Assembly: GCF_046707225.1 (NCBI RefSeq)
Contig: NZ_JBJKOP010000026.1
Location: 97,276 to 161,275 of the forward strand
Length of the DNA stretch: 64,000 bases
Origin: Caproicibacter sp046707225
Lineage (GTDB): Bacteria; Bacillota; Clostridia; Oscillospirales; Acutalibacteraceae
Reading direction: 5' to 3'
Position numbers and translations under genes: made by a program. Below, in pieces: positions 40,816 through 48,808 of this stretch. Every line of letters starts with the position of its first letter. The stretch's first letter is position 1. The notes beneath the pieces were generated by a model, which saw only the letters and a program-made list of their open reading frames with translations, was not told the DNA's origin and did not search any database.

Positions 40816-42078
40816 TTAGGGGTTTTTCGGAAGTCCCGGAAAATCGAGCGTTGCGAAATAGTCCGCGGGGGTCTCGGCGCGGCGAATCAGATCGAAGGAA
40901 CCGTCCTCGCGGAGAAGAACCTCCGCACTGCGCAGCTTTCCGTTGTAGTTGTAACCCATGGAGTGCCCGTGCGCGCCCGCGTCGTGAAGCACAAGAAGGT
41001 CGCCCATATCGATTTTCGGCAGCATCCGGTCAATGGCGAATTTGTCGTTGTTTTCGCATAAGCCGCCGGTTACGTCGTACTTGTGGTCGCAGGGCGCGTT
41101 TTCCTTTCCCATGACGGTGATGTGGTGATATGCCCCGTACATTGCGGGACGCATCAGGTTGGCGGCGCAGGCGTCCAGACCGATATATTCCTTATAAATG
41201 TGCTTTTCCCGAATGGCCTTCGCAACCAGAATTCCGTAAGGCCCAAGCATGAAGCGGCCCATCTCCGTGTAGAGCGCCACGTCCCCCATCCCCGCCGGAA
41301 CAAGAATTTCGTCGTAGACTTTTTTAACTTCGCGGCCGATTTTCAGAATGTCGGGCGGGGTTTGACCCGGACGATAGGCAACGCCTACTCCGCCGGACAG
41401 ATTGATAAAGGAAATATGCGCGCCGGTTTCGCGGTGCAGATCAACCGCCAGCTGGAACAAAACCCCCGCCAGAGCGGGATAATATTCGTTTCCGGTTGTG
41501 TTGCTGGCAAGAAACGCGTGAATCCCGAAATTTTTAGCGCCCAGTTTTTGAAGTTTTTGAAAGCCTTCCGTCATCTGCGCCCGCGTGAAACCGTATTTGG
41601 ATTCTCCGGGGTTGTCCATAATGGCGTTGCTTGCCTTGAAAACTCCGCCCGGATTGTAGCGGCAGCTGATCGTTTCCGGAATGCCCGCGAGCCGCTCCAG
41701 AATCTCGATATGCGTAAAATCGTCCAGGTTGATGGTCGCGCCCAGCTTTGCGGCCAGCAGAAAATCTTCGTCCGGCGTGTCGTTGGAGGAAAACATGATC
41801 TCTTCGCCCCTGAGCCCGACCGCGTCGGAAAGCATCAGCTCCGTCAGGGAAGAGCAGTCCGCGCCGCAGCCTTCCTCTTTGAGAATTTTCAGAAGGGTCG
41901 GGTTCGGGGTTGCCTTCACTGCGAAATATTCCCGGTAGCCGGGATTCCAGGAGAAAGCCTTTTTGATTTTTCGAACGTTTTCCCGAATGCCTTTTTCATC
42001 ATAGAGGTAGAATGGAGTTGGAATTTTCTCTTCGATTTCTTTCAGCTTTTCCAGTGATACAAAAGGTGTCTTTGTCAT
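40816..42078 (-). CDS. lysA: LysA-family PLP decarboxylase (diaminopimelate decarboxylase-like)
   Basis: A 420-residue fold-type III PLP enzyme: PLP lysine K55 in YFAVKATPNP, the glycine-rich phosphate loop LSGGVGVAYRPG, and CENNDKFA carrying the catalytic cysteine. The usual HxHIGSQ motif is replaced by IHAFLASNTTGNEYY, the mark of a divergent DapDC subgroup, so substrate (meso-diaminopimelate or another D-centre amino acid) is not certain. It is preceded by a TrmB-type regulator with a 4-bp ATGA overlap, an unusual partner for a lysine gene. Length fits the family. Confidence 0.87.
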   Translation of the reverse strand: MTKTPFVSLEKLKEIEEKIPTPFYLYDEKGIRENVRKIKKAFSWNPGYREYFAVKATPNPTLLKILKEEGCGADCSSLTELMLSDAVGLRGEEIMFSSNDTPDEDFLLAAKLGATINLDDFTHIEILERLAGIPETISCRYNPGGVFKASNAIMDNPGESKYGFTRAQMTEGFQKLQKLGAKNFGIHAFLASNTTGNEYYPALAGVLFQLAVDLHRETGAHISFINLSGGVGVAYRPGQTPPDILKIGREVKKVYDEILVPAGMGDVALYTEMGRFMLGPYGILVAKAIREKHIYKEYIGLDACAANLMRPAMYGAYHHITVMGKENAPCDHKYDVTGGLCENNDKFAIDRMLPKIDMGDLLVLHDAGAHGHSMGYNYNGKLRSAEVLLREDGSFDLIRRAETPADYFATLDFPGLPKNP

Positions 42079-42779
42079 GCTTGCTCCCTTTCCTTTGTCA
42101 GCTCAATCAGCCGGATTTCGTTTTTCAGGTCTTCTTTGAACAGGCTGACCAGATTGTCTTTTTTGGAATACAGACAGGTCGAGTTTTCCCCGTCGTCCAG
42201 ATCGCCGGTCAAAACGCTGGAGGAATCGGCGATCAGCCGGATTTGTTTTTGCTTTTTTTCCGTGCAGTAAACGGTTGCGCCGGGCAGGTCAAGCGGGTGG
42301 TCGGTGATGACGACGACTTTCAGCCCGCGCTCCGTCATGCCGCGCAACTCCGGCAGAATCCGGACGATCAGCTCCGCCGACATCGAAGCGTATACCCTCT
42401 CCTCGGCCCCGCGCAGAAGATTTCTCATTTTCAATAGGATGTGTTTTTCCCCCGCGACGGTAATGTACCCCTCGGAGTCCGTACGGCGCTTCGGCTGCAG
42501 CAGGCTCAGCTCCTTGGCGTCTTTCTGCAGGCTGTAAATGCAGTTGCCGCAGAATTCCGCAACGGGGACCGGCGTATACCGCGCCGCGGCGCCTTCCATC
42601 AGCCGCGCCGCGCCCTTTTCCACAAGGCCGGAAAGCGCCGAATAGGCGTTGGAGCGGGAAATCCCCGTCACCTTCGCCGCCTCGTAGCCGGTCAGGTCCC
42701 CCTGCGAAAACAACGCCCAATAGAGTTTTGCTTCCTGTTGTGTCAGCCCGAAATGGGTCAGCAGTAAAACGGAATCCAT
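42075..42779 (-). CDS. TrmB-family transcriptional regulator
   Basis: A 234-residue regulator: winged-helix domain LTQQEAKLYWALFSQGDLTGYEAAKVTGISRSNAYSALSGL (in pieces, about 11-50), then a TrmB C-terminal domain (ILLKMRNLLRGAEERVYASMSAELIVRILPEL). The ATG at 42779 has GGAG 8 bp upstream; an earlier frame start would lie beyond the promoter. A strong promoter and a 22-bp palindrome at its start site (42795-42816) suggest autoregulation of the TrmB-lysA operon. Confidence 0.86.
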   Translation of the reverse strand: MDSVLLLTHFGLTQQEAKLYWALFSQGDLTGYEAAKVTGISRSNAYSALSGLVEKGAARLMEGAAARYTPVPVAEFCGNCIYSLQKDAKELSLLQPKRRTDSEGYITVAGEKHILLKMRNLLRGAEERVYASMSAELIVRILPELRGMTERGLKVVVITDHPLDLPGATVYCTEKKQKQIRLIADSSSVLTGDLDDGENSTCLYSKKDNLVSLFKEDLKNEIRLIELTKEREQA

Positions 42780-42794
42780 CACGTCACTCCAATT

Positions 42795-42816
42795 AGTGTT
42801 ACTATATAGGAACACT
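42795..42816. promoter_or_regulatory. Palindromic operator at the TrmB-lysA promoter
   Basis: AGTGTT-A-CTATATAG-G-AACACT, a 22-bp inverted repeat with a single mismatched pair, overlapping the -10 box and start site of the operon promoter. Probable binding site of the encoded TrmB-like regulator. Confidence 0.7.
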
Positions 42817-42842
42817 ATATTAAATTTAACGGCGCTTGTCAA
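42814..42842 (-). promoter_or_regulatory. Promoter of the TrmB-lysA operon
   Basis: Minus strand TTGACA (42842-42837), 17 bp, TATAGT (42819-42814), 35 bp before the ATG. Confidence 0.88.
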
Positions 42843-42879
42843 GAAGGATTCGTAAAAAACAAAAAGATTTTACATTTTG

Positions 42880-42894
42880 TGTGATTTTATCACA
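42880..42894. promoter_or_regulatory. Dyad operator upstream of trxA
   Basis: TGTGA-TTTTA-TCACA, a perfect inverted repeat lying over the -35 position of the trxA promoter (-10 TATAAT at 42916-42921). It resembles Crp/Fnr-family half-sites (TGTGA/TCACA) but with 5 rather than 6 bp between. Confidence 0.6.
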
Positions 42895-42915
42895 TACAAA
42901 CCTTGTAGGTGTGGT

Positions 42916-42921
42916 TATAAT
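42916..42921 (+). promoter_or_regulatory. -10 box of trxA
   Basis: TATAAT at 42916-42921 with no good -35 box (CATACA at 42893), 39 bp before the ATG. The poor -35 under a dyad suggests activation. Confidence 0.55.
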
Positions 42922-42959
42922 AAAATCACAAGAAATAAAACTGAAAGGAAGAAAACAAT

Positions 42960-43271
42960 ATGGCAGTTGTAACGGTAACACAGGATAATTTTGAATCTGA
43001 AGTTTTAAAGGCCGATAAACCGGTTCTCGTGGATTTTTGGGCGTCTTGGTGCGGCCCCTGCCGCATGGTTTCCCCGATTGTGGATGAAATCGGCAACGAA
43101 TCCGACGGAAGATATATGGTGGGGAAGGTCAATGTTGACGAACAGCCGGATATTGCGGCGAAATATAATATCATGAGCATCCCTACTCTGATTGTTTTCA
43201 AAGACGGCAGGCCGGCCCAGACTTCGGTCGGGGTGCGCAGCAAGCAGGATATTCTTTCAATGCTGGATTAA
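42960..43271 (+). CDS. trxA: Thioredoxin
   Basis: A 103-residue classic thioredoxin reducing protein disulfides. The active site is WCGPC in VDFWASWCGPCRM (Cys at about 33 and 36), followed by the cis-proline SIPTLIVFKDG. AAAGGAAG lies ahead of the ATG. It is a single gene with a dyad operator and hairpin terminator, and no reductase gene is nearby. Confidence 0.96.
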   Translation: MAVVTVTQDNFESEVLKADKPVLVDFWASWCGPCRMVSPIVDEIGNESDGRYMVGKVNVDEQPDIAAKYNIMSIPTLIVFKDGRPAQTSVGVRSKQDILSMLD

Positions 43272-43307
43272 GTTACTTCTCTCCCCCTTTTTGGTTTGAT
43301 CATGATA

Positions 43308-43355
43308 ATAAAAAGATCCGAAGAGCCGCTGTTCCGGCCCTTGCGGGTCTTTTTG
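43308..43355 (+). terminator. Probable terminator after trxA
   Basis: AAAAAGATCCG (from 43308) pairs with CGGGTCTTTTT (to about 43353) with one mismatch, ending in TTTTTGC. Confidence 0.6.
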
Positions 43356-43389
43356 CATTCTGCCATAATAATGAAAAGGGGGTAAATCC

Positions 43390-43902
43390 ATGCTTCAAAT
43401 TATATTGGGCGATATAACCATGCAGAAAGCGGATGCGGTCGTAAACGCGGCGAACTGTTCGCTGCTGGGCGGCGGCGGGGTCGACGGCGCGATTCACCGG
43501 GCGGCCGGACCGGAGCTGCTGATAGAATGCCGGGCGCTGCACGGCTGCGAAACGGGAAAGGCAAAGATTACCGGCGGATACCGTCTGCCCGCGAGATTCG
43601 TTATTCACACGCCCGGACCGGTCTGGCGCGGCGGAGCCTGCGGGGAAGATGAGCTGCTGGCCGGCTGTTACCGCGAAAGCCTGGTTCTTGCCTCGCGCAA
43701 TGGCTGCGCAACGGTCGCGTTTCCATCCATCAGCACGGGAATTTACCGATTTCCGCTGAAAAGGGCCGCCCGTATCGCGGTTTGTGAAATCCTTGCTTTT
43801 TTACAAAACGACCGTGTCGTTCGGGAGGTAACCATGGTTTGCTTTGACGCTGAAACCAAGTCCGCCTACGAAGCGGCGCTGAGGGAGCAGATTGGCCGCT
43901 GA
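43390..43902 (+). CDS. Macrodomain protein, O-acetyl-ADP-ribose deacetylase-like
   Basis: A 170-residue MacroD-type domain: ILGDITMQKADAVVNAANCSLLGGGGVDGAIHRAAG (in pieces), with the catalytic-loop Asn (NAAN) and the GGGGVDGAIH loop, and ISTGIYRFPLKRAA for the second phosphate loop. Such proteins remove ADP-ribose from acyl groups or proteins. GGGGG precedes the ATG. It is single-gene, with no SirTM or ADP-ribosyltransferase partner visible next door. Confidence 0.9.
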   Translation: MLQIILGDITMQKADAVVNAANCSLLGGGGVDGAIHRAAGPELLIECRALHGCETGKAKITGGYRLPARFVIHTPGPVWRGGACGEDELLAGCYRESLVLASRNGCATVAFPSISTGIYRFPLKRAARIAVCEILAFLQNDRVVREVTMVCFDAETKSAYEAALREQIGR

Positions 43903-44004
43903 CATTCAACTTCTCTTTCAACAGCAGGATGTTTTTTGCCTTATTTCACAAAAATTCTCCCGTAAAATTTCATTTACGATAATTCCAATTCCGAAAAAGA
44001 TTGA

Positions 44005-44033
44005 TTGAAATTTAACTAATTCGGGTTTATAAT
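44005..44033 (+). promoter_or_regulatory. Promoter of the membrane pyrophosphatase gene
   Basis: TTGAAA (44005-44010), 17 bp, TATAAT (44028-44033), 41 bp before the ATG at 44075. Confidence 0.85.
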
Positions 44034-44074
44034 GAAATTATTGGAATTCTGTAATGAAATTAAGGAGGAGTTTT

Positions 44075-46192
44075 ATGGAAGCAACTATTTTCGCACCAAT
44101 CGGAGCTGTCGTTGCGCTATTGTTTGCGTGGTACCTCGCGGTCAAAGTCTTGAAAGCGGATGAAGGCAGCGGCAAGATGAAAAAAATTTCCCTTGCGGTG
44201 CGCAGGGGCGCGAATGCTTATCTGAAGCGTCAGTACACCGGTGTCGCGATTTTTTTCGGGGTTATGTTCATTGTTCTGCTGATCATGGCGTTCGCGGGAT
44301 TCCTGACAATATTCGTTCCGTTCGCCTTCCTGACCGGCGGCTTTTTCTCAGGCCTGTCGGGATTTATCGGGATGAAAATTGCGACGAATGCAAACGACCG
44401 CACGACGAACGCCGCGCAGCACAGCTTAAACTCCGGCCTGCACGTCGCCTTTTCGGCGGGCGCGGTCATGGGGTTTGTTGTGGTAGGATTGGGGCTTGTC
44501 GATATCTCCTTCTGGTATTATTTCCTGAAATTCTGGTACTCGAACCCGGCGCATCTCGCGGCGGTTGCGGGGCAGGCGCTTGAAGACGCGCAGGTTCAGG
44601 CCATTACCACGGCGATGCTGACGTTCGGCATGGGCGCTTCCTCCATGGCGCTGTTCGCGCGTGTGGGCGGCGGTATCTTTACAAAGGCAGCCGATGTCGG
44701 GGCCGACCTGGTCGGCAAGGTTGAAGCCGGTATCCCGGAAGACGATCCGAGAAATCCCGCCGTCATCGCCGACAACGTGGGCGACAACGTCGGTGACGTC
44801 GCCGGCATGGGCGCCGACCTGTACGAATCTTATGTCGGTTCCATCATTTCAACGGCGGCCCTCGCTTCCGCGGCGGGGCTCGGTTTCAGCGGAGTAAGCA
44901 TTCCGATGGTCATGGCCGCGGTCGGGATCGTCGCTTCCATCGTCGGCACTTTCTTTGTCAGAACCAAAGAGGGCGCGACGCAAAAGAATCTTCTGACCGC
45001 GCTGCGGCGCGGCACCTGGATCAGCGCGCTGCTGATCGCGATTGTATCCTATCCGCTGATCCGTTTCGGTCTGGGCGCCGATAAGACCGGACTCTACTTT
45101 GCCATTCTGTCCGGGCTGCTCGCAGGCATCCTGATCGGTATTTCCACCGAATATTTTACTTCCGATACCTATCAGCCCACGAGGGACCTTGCCGCGGATT
45201 CTTCCGGCGGACCGGCTACCGTGATAATCGGCGGGCTTGCGCTCGGAATGAAATCCACTGTTTTTCCGGTCGTGATCGTCGGCGTTTCCGTACTGGCGAG
45301 CTATTTTGTTTCCGGCGGAGCGGCGGACTTTAACCACGGATTGTACGGCATCGGCCTGTCGGCCGTCGGCATGCTTTCCACGCTTGGAATCACGCTTGCG
45401 ACGGACGCTTACGGTCCTGTGGCGGACAACGCGGGCGGTATTGCCGAAATGTCGGAACTTGGCGAAGAAGTGCGCGAACGCACCGATGCGCTCGATTCCC
45501 TGGGAAATACGACGGCCGCGACCGGCAAGGGATTTGCGATCGGTTCCGCCGCGCTGACGGCGCTTGCCCTGATCGCCTCCTATATGGATTCGGTCAAGGT
45601 TCGCGATCCCTCCTTTCAGTTTAACCTGAGCATTACGAACCCGATCGTTCTGGTAGGTCTGTTTATCGGCGGGGTTCTTCCGTTTTTGTTCTCCGCGTTT
45701 ACCATGAACGCGGTCGGACGCGCCGCGCAGAGCATTGTGAACGAGGTTCGTCGGCAGTTCCATGAAATCACGGGCCTGATGGAAGGAAAGGCGGAACCGG
45801 ATTACGAAACGTGTGTCGATATCTGCACCCGTTCCGCCCAGAAAGAGATGGTGGCTCCCGCTCTGGTTGGAATCGCAACGCCGATCGTTGTCGGCCTGAT
45901 TCTGGGTGTAAACGGCGTGGTCGGAATGCTGGCGGGCGCTACGGTGACCGGGTTTGTCATGGCGGTCATGATGGCGAACGCGGGCGGCGCCTGGGACAAC
46001 GCGAAGAAATACATAGAGAGCGGAAAGCTTGGCGGCAAGGGCAGCAGCGCGCATAAAGCGGCGGTGGTCGGCGACACGGTCGGCGATCCGTTCAAGGATA
46101 CGTCCGGCCCATCTTTGAACATTTTGATCAAGCTGACCTCCATGGTCTCTATTGTGTTTGCGGGCCTTATCCTTTCACATTCAATTTTTTAA
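44075..46192 (+). CDS. hppA: Membrane-bound ion-translocating pyrophosphatase, K+-dependent type
   Basis: A 705-residue, about sixteen-helix pump coupling pyrophosphate hydrolysis to Na+ or H+ export. The substrate site is intact: DLVGKVEAGIPEDDPRNPAV and DNVGDNVGDVAGMGADLYES near residues 220-260, and the C-terminal GDTVGDPFKDTSGPSLN. The position that separates classes reads GNTTAATGKG, Ala rather than Lys, marking K+-dependence, the class that includes all known Na+ pumps. The ion pumped cannot be settled from this alone. AAGGAGG lies 8 bp before the ATG. Confidence 0.95.
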   Translation: MEATIFAPIGAVVALLFAWYLAVKVLKADEGSGKMKKISLAVRRGANAYLKRQYTGVAIFFGVMFIVLLIMAFAGFLTIFVPFAFLTGGFFSGLSGFIGMKIATNANDRTTNAAQHSLNSGLHVAFSAGAVMGFVVVGLGLVDISFWYYFLKFWYSNPAHLAAVAGQALEDAQVQAITTAMLTFGMGASSMALFARVGGGIFTKAADVGADLVGKVEAGIPEDDPRNPAVIADNVGDNVGDVAGMGADLYESYVGSIISTAALASAAGLGFSGVSIPMVMAAVGIVASIVGTFFVRTKEGATQKNLLTALRRGTWISALLIAIVSYPLIRFGLGADKTGLYFAILSGLLAGILIGISTEYFTSDTYQPTRDLAADSSGGPATVIIGGLALGMKSTVFPVVIVGVSVLASYFVSGGAADFNHGLYGIGLSAVGMLSTLGITLATDAYGPVADNAGGIAEMSELGEEVRERTDALDSLGNTTAATGKGFAIGSAALTALALIASYMDSVKVRDPSFQFNLSITNPIVLVGLFIGGVLPFLFSAFTMNAVGRAAQSIVNEVRRQFHEITGLMEGKAEPDYETCVDICTRSAQKEMVAPALVGIATPIVVGLILGVNGVVGMLAGATVTGFVMAVMMANAGGAWDNAKKYIESGKLGGKGSSAHKAAVVGDTVGDPFKDTSGPSLNILIKLTSMVSIVFAGLILSHSIF

Positions 46193-46213
46193 TCAAAGTT
46201 TGGTCTCTTCGTG

Positions 46214-46241
46214 TTGACATTGCGGCTTAAAATGCTATAAT
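46214..46241 (+). promoter_or_regulatory. Promoter of the MATE-HAD-DUF188-FAD operon
   Basis: TTGACA (46214-46219), 16 bp, TATAAT (46236-46241), 42 bp before the ATG at 46283. Confidence 0.85.
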
Positions 46242-46282
46242 AACAATCGTTTTGTTTGTTGATGCCGAACACGGAGGGCCCG

Positions 46283-47629
46283 ATGCGGGAGATTGAATTT
46301 ACCGGGAGACGCGGATCTGTTTTCTCAATCACATGGCCGATTTTTGTGGAGCTTGTGCTTCAGATGCTGGTCGGCAACGCGGACCAGATGATGGTCAGCC
46401 GTTACTCCCAAAGCGCTGTGGGCGCCGTCAGCAACGCGAATCAGATGATTGGGCTTTTGATTCTGTTTTTCAACGTTGTCAGTATGGCGTCCACAATTTT
46501 AATTACCCAGTATATCGGCGCCGGGAAACCGGAGCGCGCGGAAGAAATCTATTCTTTGTCGCTGTTTGTCAACCTGCTGGCTGGCCTTGGGGTCAGCGGT
46601 CTGCTGATGTTTTGCAGCAGGCCGATCTATACCCTGATGAAAGTGCCCGGCGAGCTGATGGACCAGACCTGCTTGTATTCGTCCATCGTGGGCGGCGGAA
46701 TGGTGTTTCAGTCGCTTTACGTTACCTTCATCGCCTTTTTCCGCAGCAACGCCATGATGAAAGTAACCATGTTCGTTTCTGCTGTTTTGAATCTGGCAAA
46801 TATCGGGGGAAATTTTATCCTGATCAACGGCTTTTGGGGAATTCCGGCCCTGGGTGTGGCGGGCGCGGCAATTTCCAGTGATATGAGCCGCTTGATCGGG
46901 CTTTTTGTGATTGTGCTTTTGTTCCGCAGGCTGGTGGGGTCCCGTATCTCCGTGCGGGCGCTGCGCCCGTTTCCGTTTGAGCAGCTGAACCGTCTGCTGC
47001 GCATCGGTCTTCCCTCGGGGGGCGAATCCATCTCCTATAACCTTTCGCAGCTCGCGATTCAGGCGATGTGCAACCTGTTTCCGGTGTTTGTCATCAACAC
47101 AAAGGCCTTTGCCGGGACTTTTGCCATGATTACCTACATTTTTGCGTCGGCAATTTCACAGGCGACGCAGGTTATGGTCGGCTATCTGATGGGCGCGCGC
47201 CGCACGGAGGATACGAACCGCAGGGTGATGGCGACGCTGAAGCTTGCCGTGGCGGTTTCTTTCCTGATTTCCGTCCTGCTTTATTTCGGCAGCGACTGGC
47301 TGTTTGGGCTCTTTACCGACGACGCCGGCGTCATTCGGCTCGGCCGGCGGATTCTCGCGGTTGAAATGATTCTGGAAATCGGACGCGCGGTGAATATTGT
47401 TCTTGTGGGAGCCTTGCAGGCCGCCGGAGATATCCGGTTTCCGATTTATGTATCGGTGATCGACGTCTGGATTGTGGCGGTCGGCGCGGGGTATTTGCTC
47501 GGCGTTTGGGGAGGCTGGGGCCTTAGCGGAATCTGGGCCGCGATGGCCGCGGATGAATGCATCCGCGGCATGGTCCTTCTGATTCGCTGGAGAAGGGGAA
47601 TGTGGAGATCAAGGAATCTTTTGGCATAA
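46283..47629 (+). CDS. MATE-family efflux transporter (second)
   Basis: A 448-residue, twelve-helix MATE pump of a different subgroup from the one at 5051: its start is MREIEFTGRRGSVFSITWPIFVELVLQMLVGNADQMMVSRYS, with DQMMVSRYSQSAVGAVSNANQM typical of the YisQ/DinF-like branch. The second half begins near LNRLLRIGLPSGGESISY. I use the ATG at 46283, preceded by GGAGGG, not the TTG at 46256. It is first in an operon with a HAD phosphatase, a DUF188 protein and a flavoprotein. Substrate unknown. Confidence 0.9.
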   Translation: MREIEFTGRRGSVFSITWPIFVELVLQMLVGNADQMMVSRYSQSAVGAVSNANQMIGLLILFFNVVSMASTILITQYIGAGKPERAEEIYSLSLFVNLLAGLGVSGLLMFCSRPIYTLMKVPGELMDQTCLYSSIVGGGMVFQSLYVTFIAFFRSNAMMKVTMFVSAVLNLANIGGNFILINGFWGIPALGVAGAAISSDMSRLIGLFVIVLLFRRLVGSRISVRALRPFPFEQLNRLLRIGLPSGGESISYNLSQLAIQAMCNLFPVFVINTKAFAGTFAMITYIFASAISQATQVMVGYLMGARRTEDTNRRVMATLKLAVAVSFLISVLLYFGSDWLFGLFTDDAGVIRLGRRILAVEMILEIGRAVNIVLVGALQAAGDIRFPIYVSVIDVWIVAVGAGYLLGVWGGWGLSGIWAAMAADECIRGMVLLIRWRRGMWRSRNLLA

Positions 47630-47666
47630 ATCCGAATTGATTCCGACTGGGAAAGGACGGCAAGGT

Positions 47667-48338
47667 ATGGTGCGGGCGGTGATTTTCGATATGGACGGTC
47701 TGATGTTCGACACGGAGCGCCTTTATGATCAGGCGATCGAACAGACCGGCAATGAGATGGGGTACTTCGGTATCGCGGATCTGGCGCGTGATATGATCGG
47801 GGTTAGAGAGACCGACTGTGTCCCTCTGTATCAAAAGCGTTTCGGCAGCGGGTTTTCTTACCCGCGTTTTGCGGCGCGCAGGCAGGAGATCATCGACGAA
47901 TTCATTCGAAAAAACGGCGTGCCGGTCAAGCCGGGGCTGTTTGAACTCCTTCGGTATTTAAAGCAGGGCGGGTTCCGACTGGCGGTCGCGACCTCGACCT
48001 CGCGCCGCCACGCTTCCGATTATCTGGAACAGACCGGAGCCGCCGGATACTTTGACCGGATGATTTTCGGCGATATGGTGGAGCATGGCAAGCCCTCCCC
48101 GGAGATTTATTTGAAGGTCGCGGAAGCGCTCGGCGTCTCGGCGGAGGATTGCATTGCGCTGGAGGATTCGCCGTGCGGAATTCAGGCGACTTGTGCGGCG
48201 GGAATGAAAGCCGTGATGATTCCCGACCGGATCGAACCGGACGCGGCGCTGAGGAAACTGTGCTGGTCCTGTGAGCCGTCGTTGACCGACGTGATAAAAT
48301 TAATTGGGGAAACAAGTTCTGAGGAGGGCGCGGTTTGA
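47667..48338 (+). CDS. HAD-family phosphatase, beta-phosphoglucomutase-like
   Basis: A 223-residue HAD hydrolase with motif I FDMDGLMFDTERLY (both aspartates), a helical cap, motif II VATSTSRRHA, motif III Lys in GKPSPEIYL and motif IV LEDSPCGIQA. This is the subgroup of sugar-phosphate phosphatases and beta-phosphoglucomutases. The ATG at 47667 follows GCAAGG; an upstream frame from 47637 is less likely. It starts 37 bp after the MATE stop and overlaps the next gene by 4 bp. Confidence 0.9.
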   Translation: MVRAVIFDMDGLMFDTERLYDQAIEQTGNEMGYFGIADLARDMIGVRETDCVPLYQKRFGSGFSYPRFAARRQEIIDEFIRKNGVPVKPGLFELLRYLKQGGFRLAVATSTSRRHASDYLEQTGAAGYFDRMIFGDMVEHGKPSPEIYLKVAEALGVSAEDCIALEDSPCGIQATCAAGMKAVMIPDRIEPDAALRKLCWSCEPSLTDVIKLIGETSSEEGAV

Positions 48339-48808
48339 AAATACTGGTGGACGCGGACGCCTGCCCGGTGAAGGAAATCATCGTCCGTCAGGCGAAAAGC
48401 CTCGGAATCCCGGTCACGATGCTGATTGACACGAGCCACGTTCTTGACGACGGCTACAGCACGGTAATTATCGTCGACAAGGGAAGGGACAGCGCGGATA
48501 TCCGGCTGGTCAACCTGATAGAACCGGGCGATCTGGTCGTAACGCAGGATTTCGGTGTAGCCGCCATGTCTCTGAGCCGCGGGGCGACCGCTTTGAATCA
48601 GAACGGGATGGTTTACGGGGAGGACAACATGGACCGCCTGCTGTTTGAGCGCGCCCTCGGGCAAAAGATACGGCGCGCGGGCGGCAAAGCGGGAAAAAAC
48701 AGAAAAAGAACGAAAGAAGACGACGAATCATTTGCGCGTCAGTTGGAAAAGATGATTCGGAGAACGGGAAAATCGGAGGAACAGTTCAATCATGGATCAA
48801 ATTTATGA
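48335..48808 (+). CDS. YaiI/YqxD (DUF188, UPF0178) family protein
   Basis: A 157-residue protein with MKILVDADACPVKEIIVRQAKS, VVDKGRDSADIRLVNLIEPGDLVVTQDFGVAAMSLSRGA and the basic C-terminus typical of UPF0178. The fold is PIN-like with conserved aspartates (D6, D8 and the DSAD and TQD segments), so a nuclease activity is plausible but not shown. TTG start at 48335 with GAGGAGG 7 bp upstream. It overlaps both neighbours. Confidence 0.87.
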   Translation: MKILVDADACPVKEIIVRQAKSLGIPVTMLIDTSHVLDDGYSTVIIVDKGRDSADIRLVNLIEPGDLVVTQDFGVAAMSLSRGATALNQNGMVYGEDNMDRLLFERALGQKIRRAGGKAGKNRKRTKEDDESFARQLEKMIRRTGKSEEQFNHGSNL

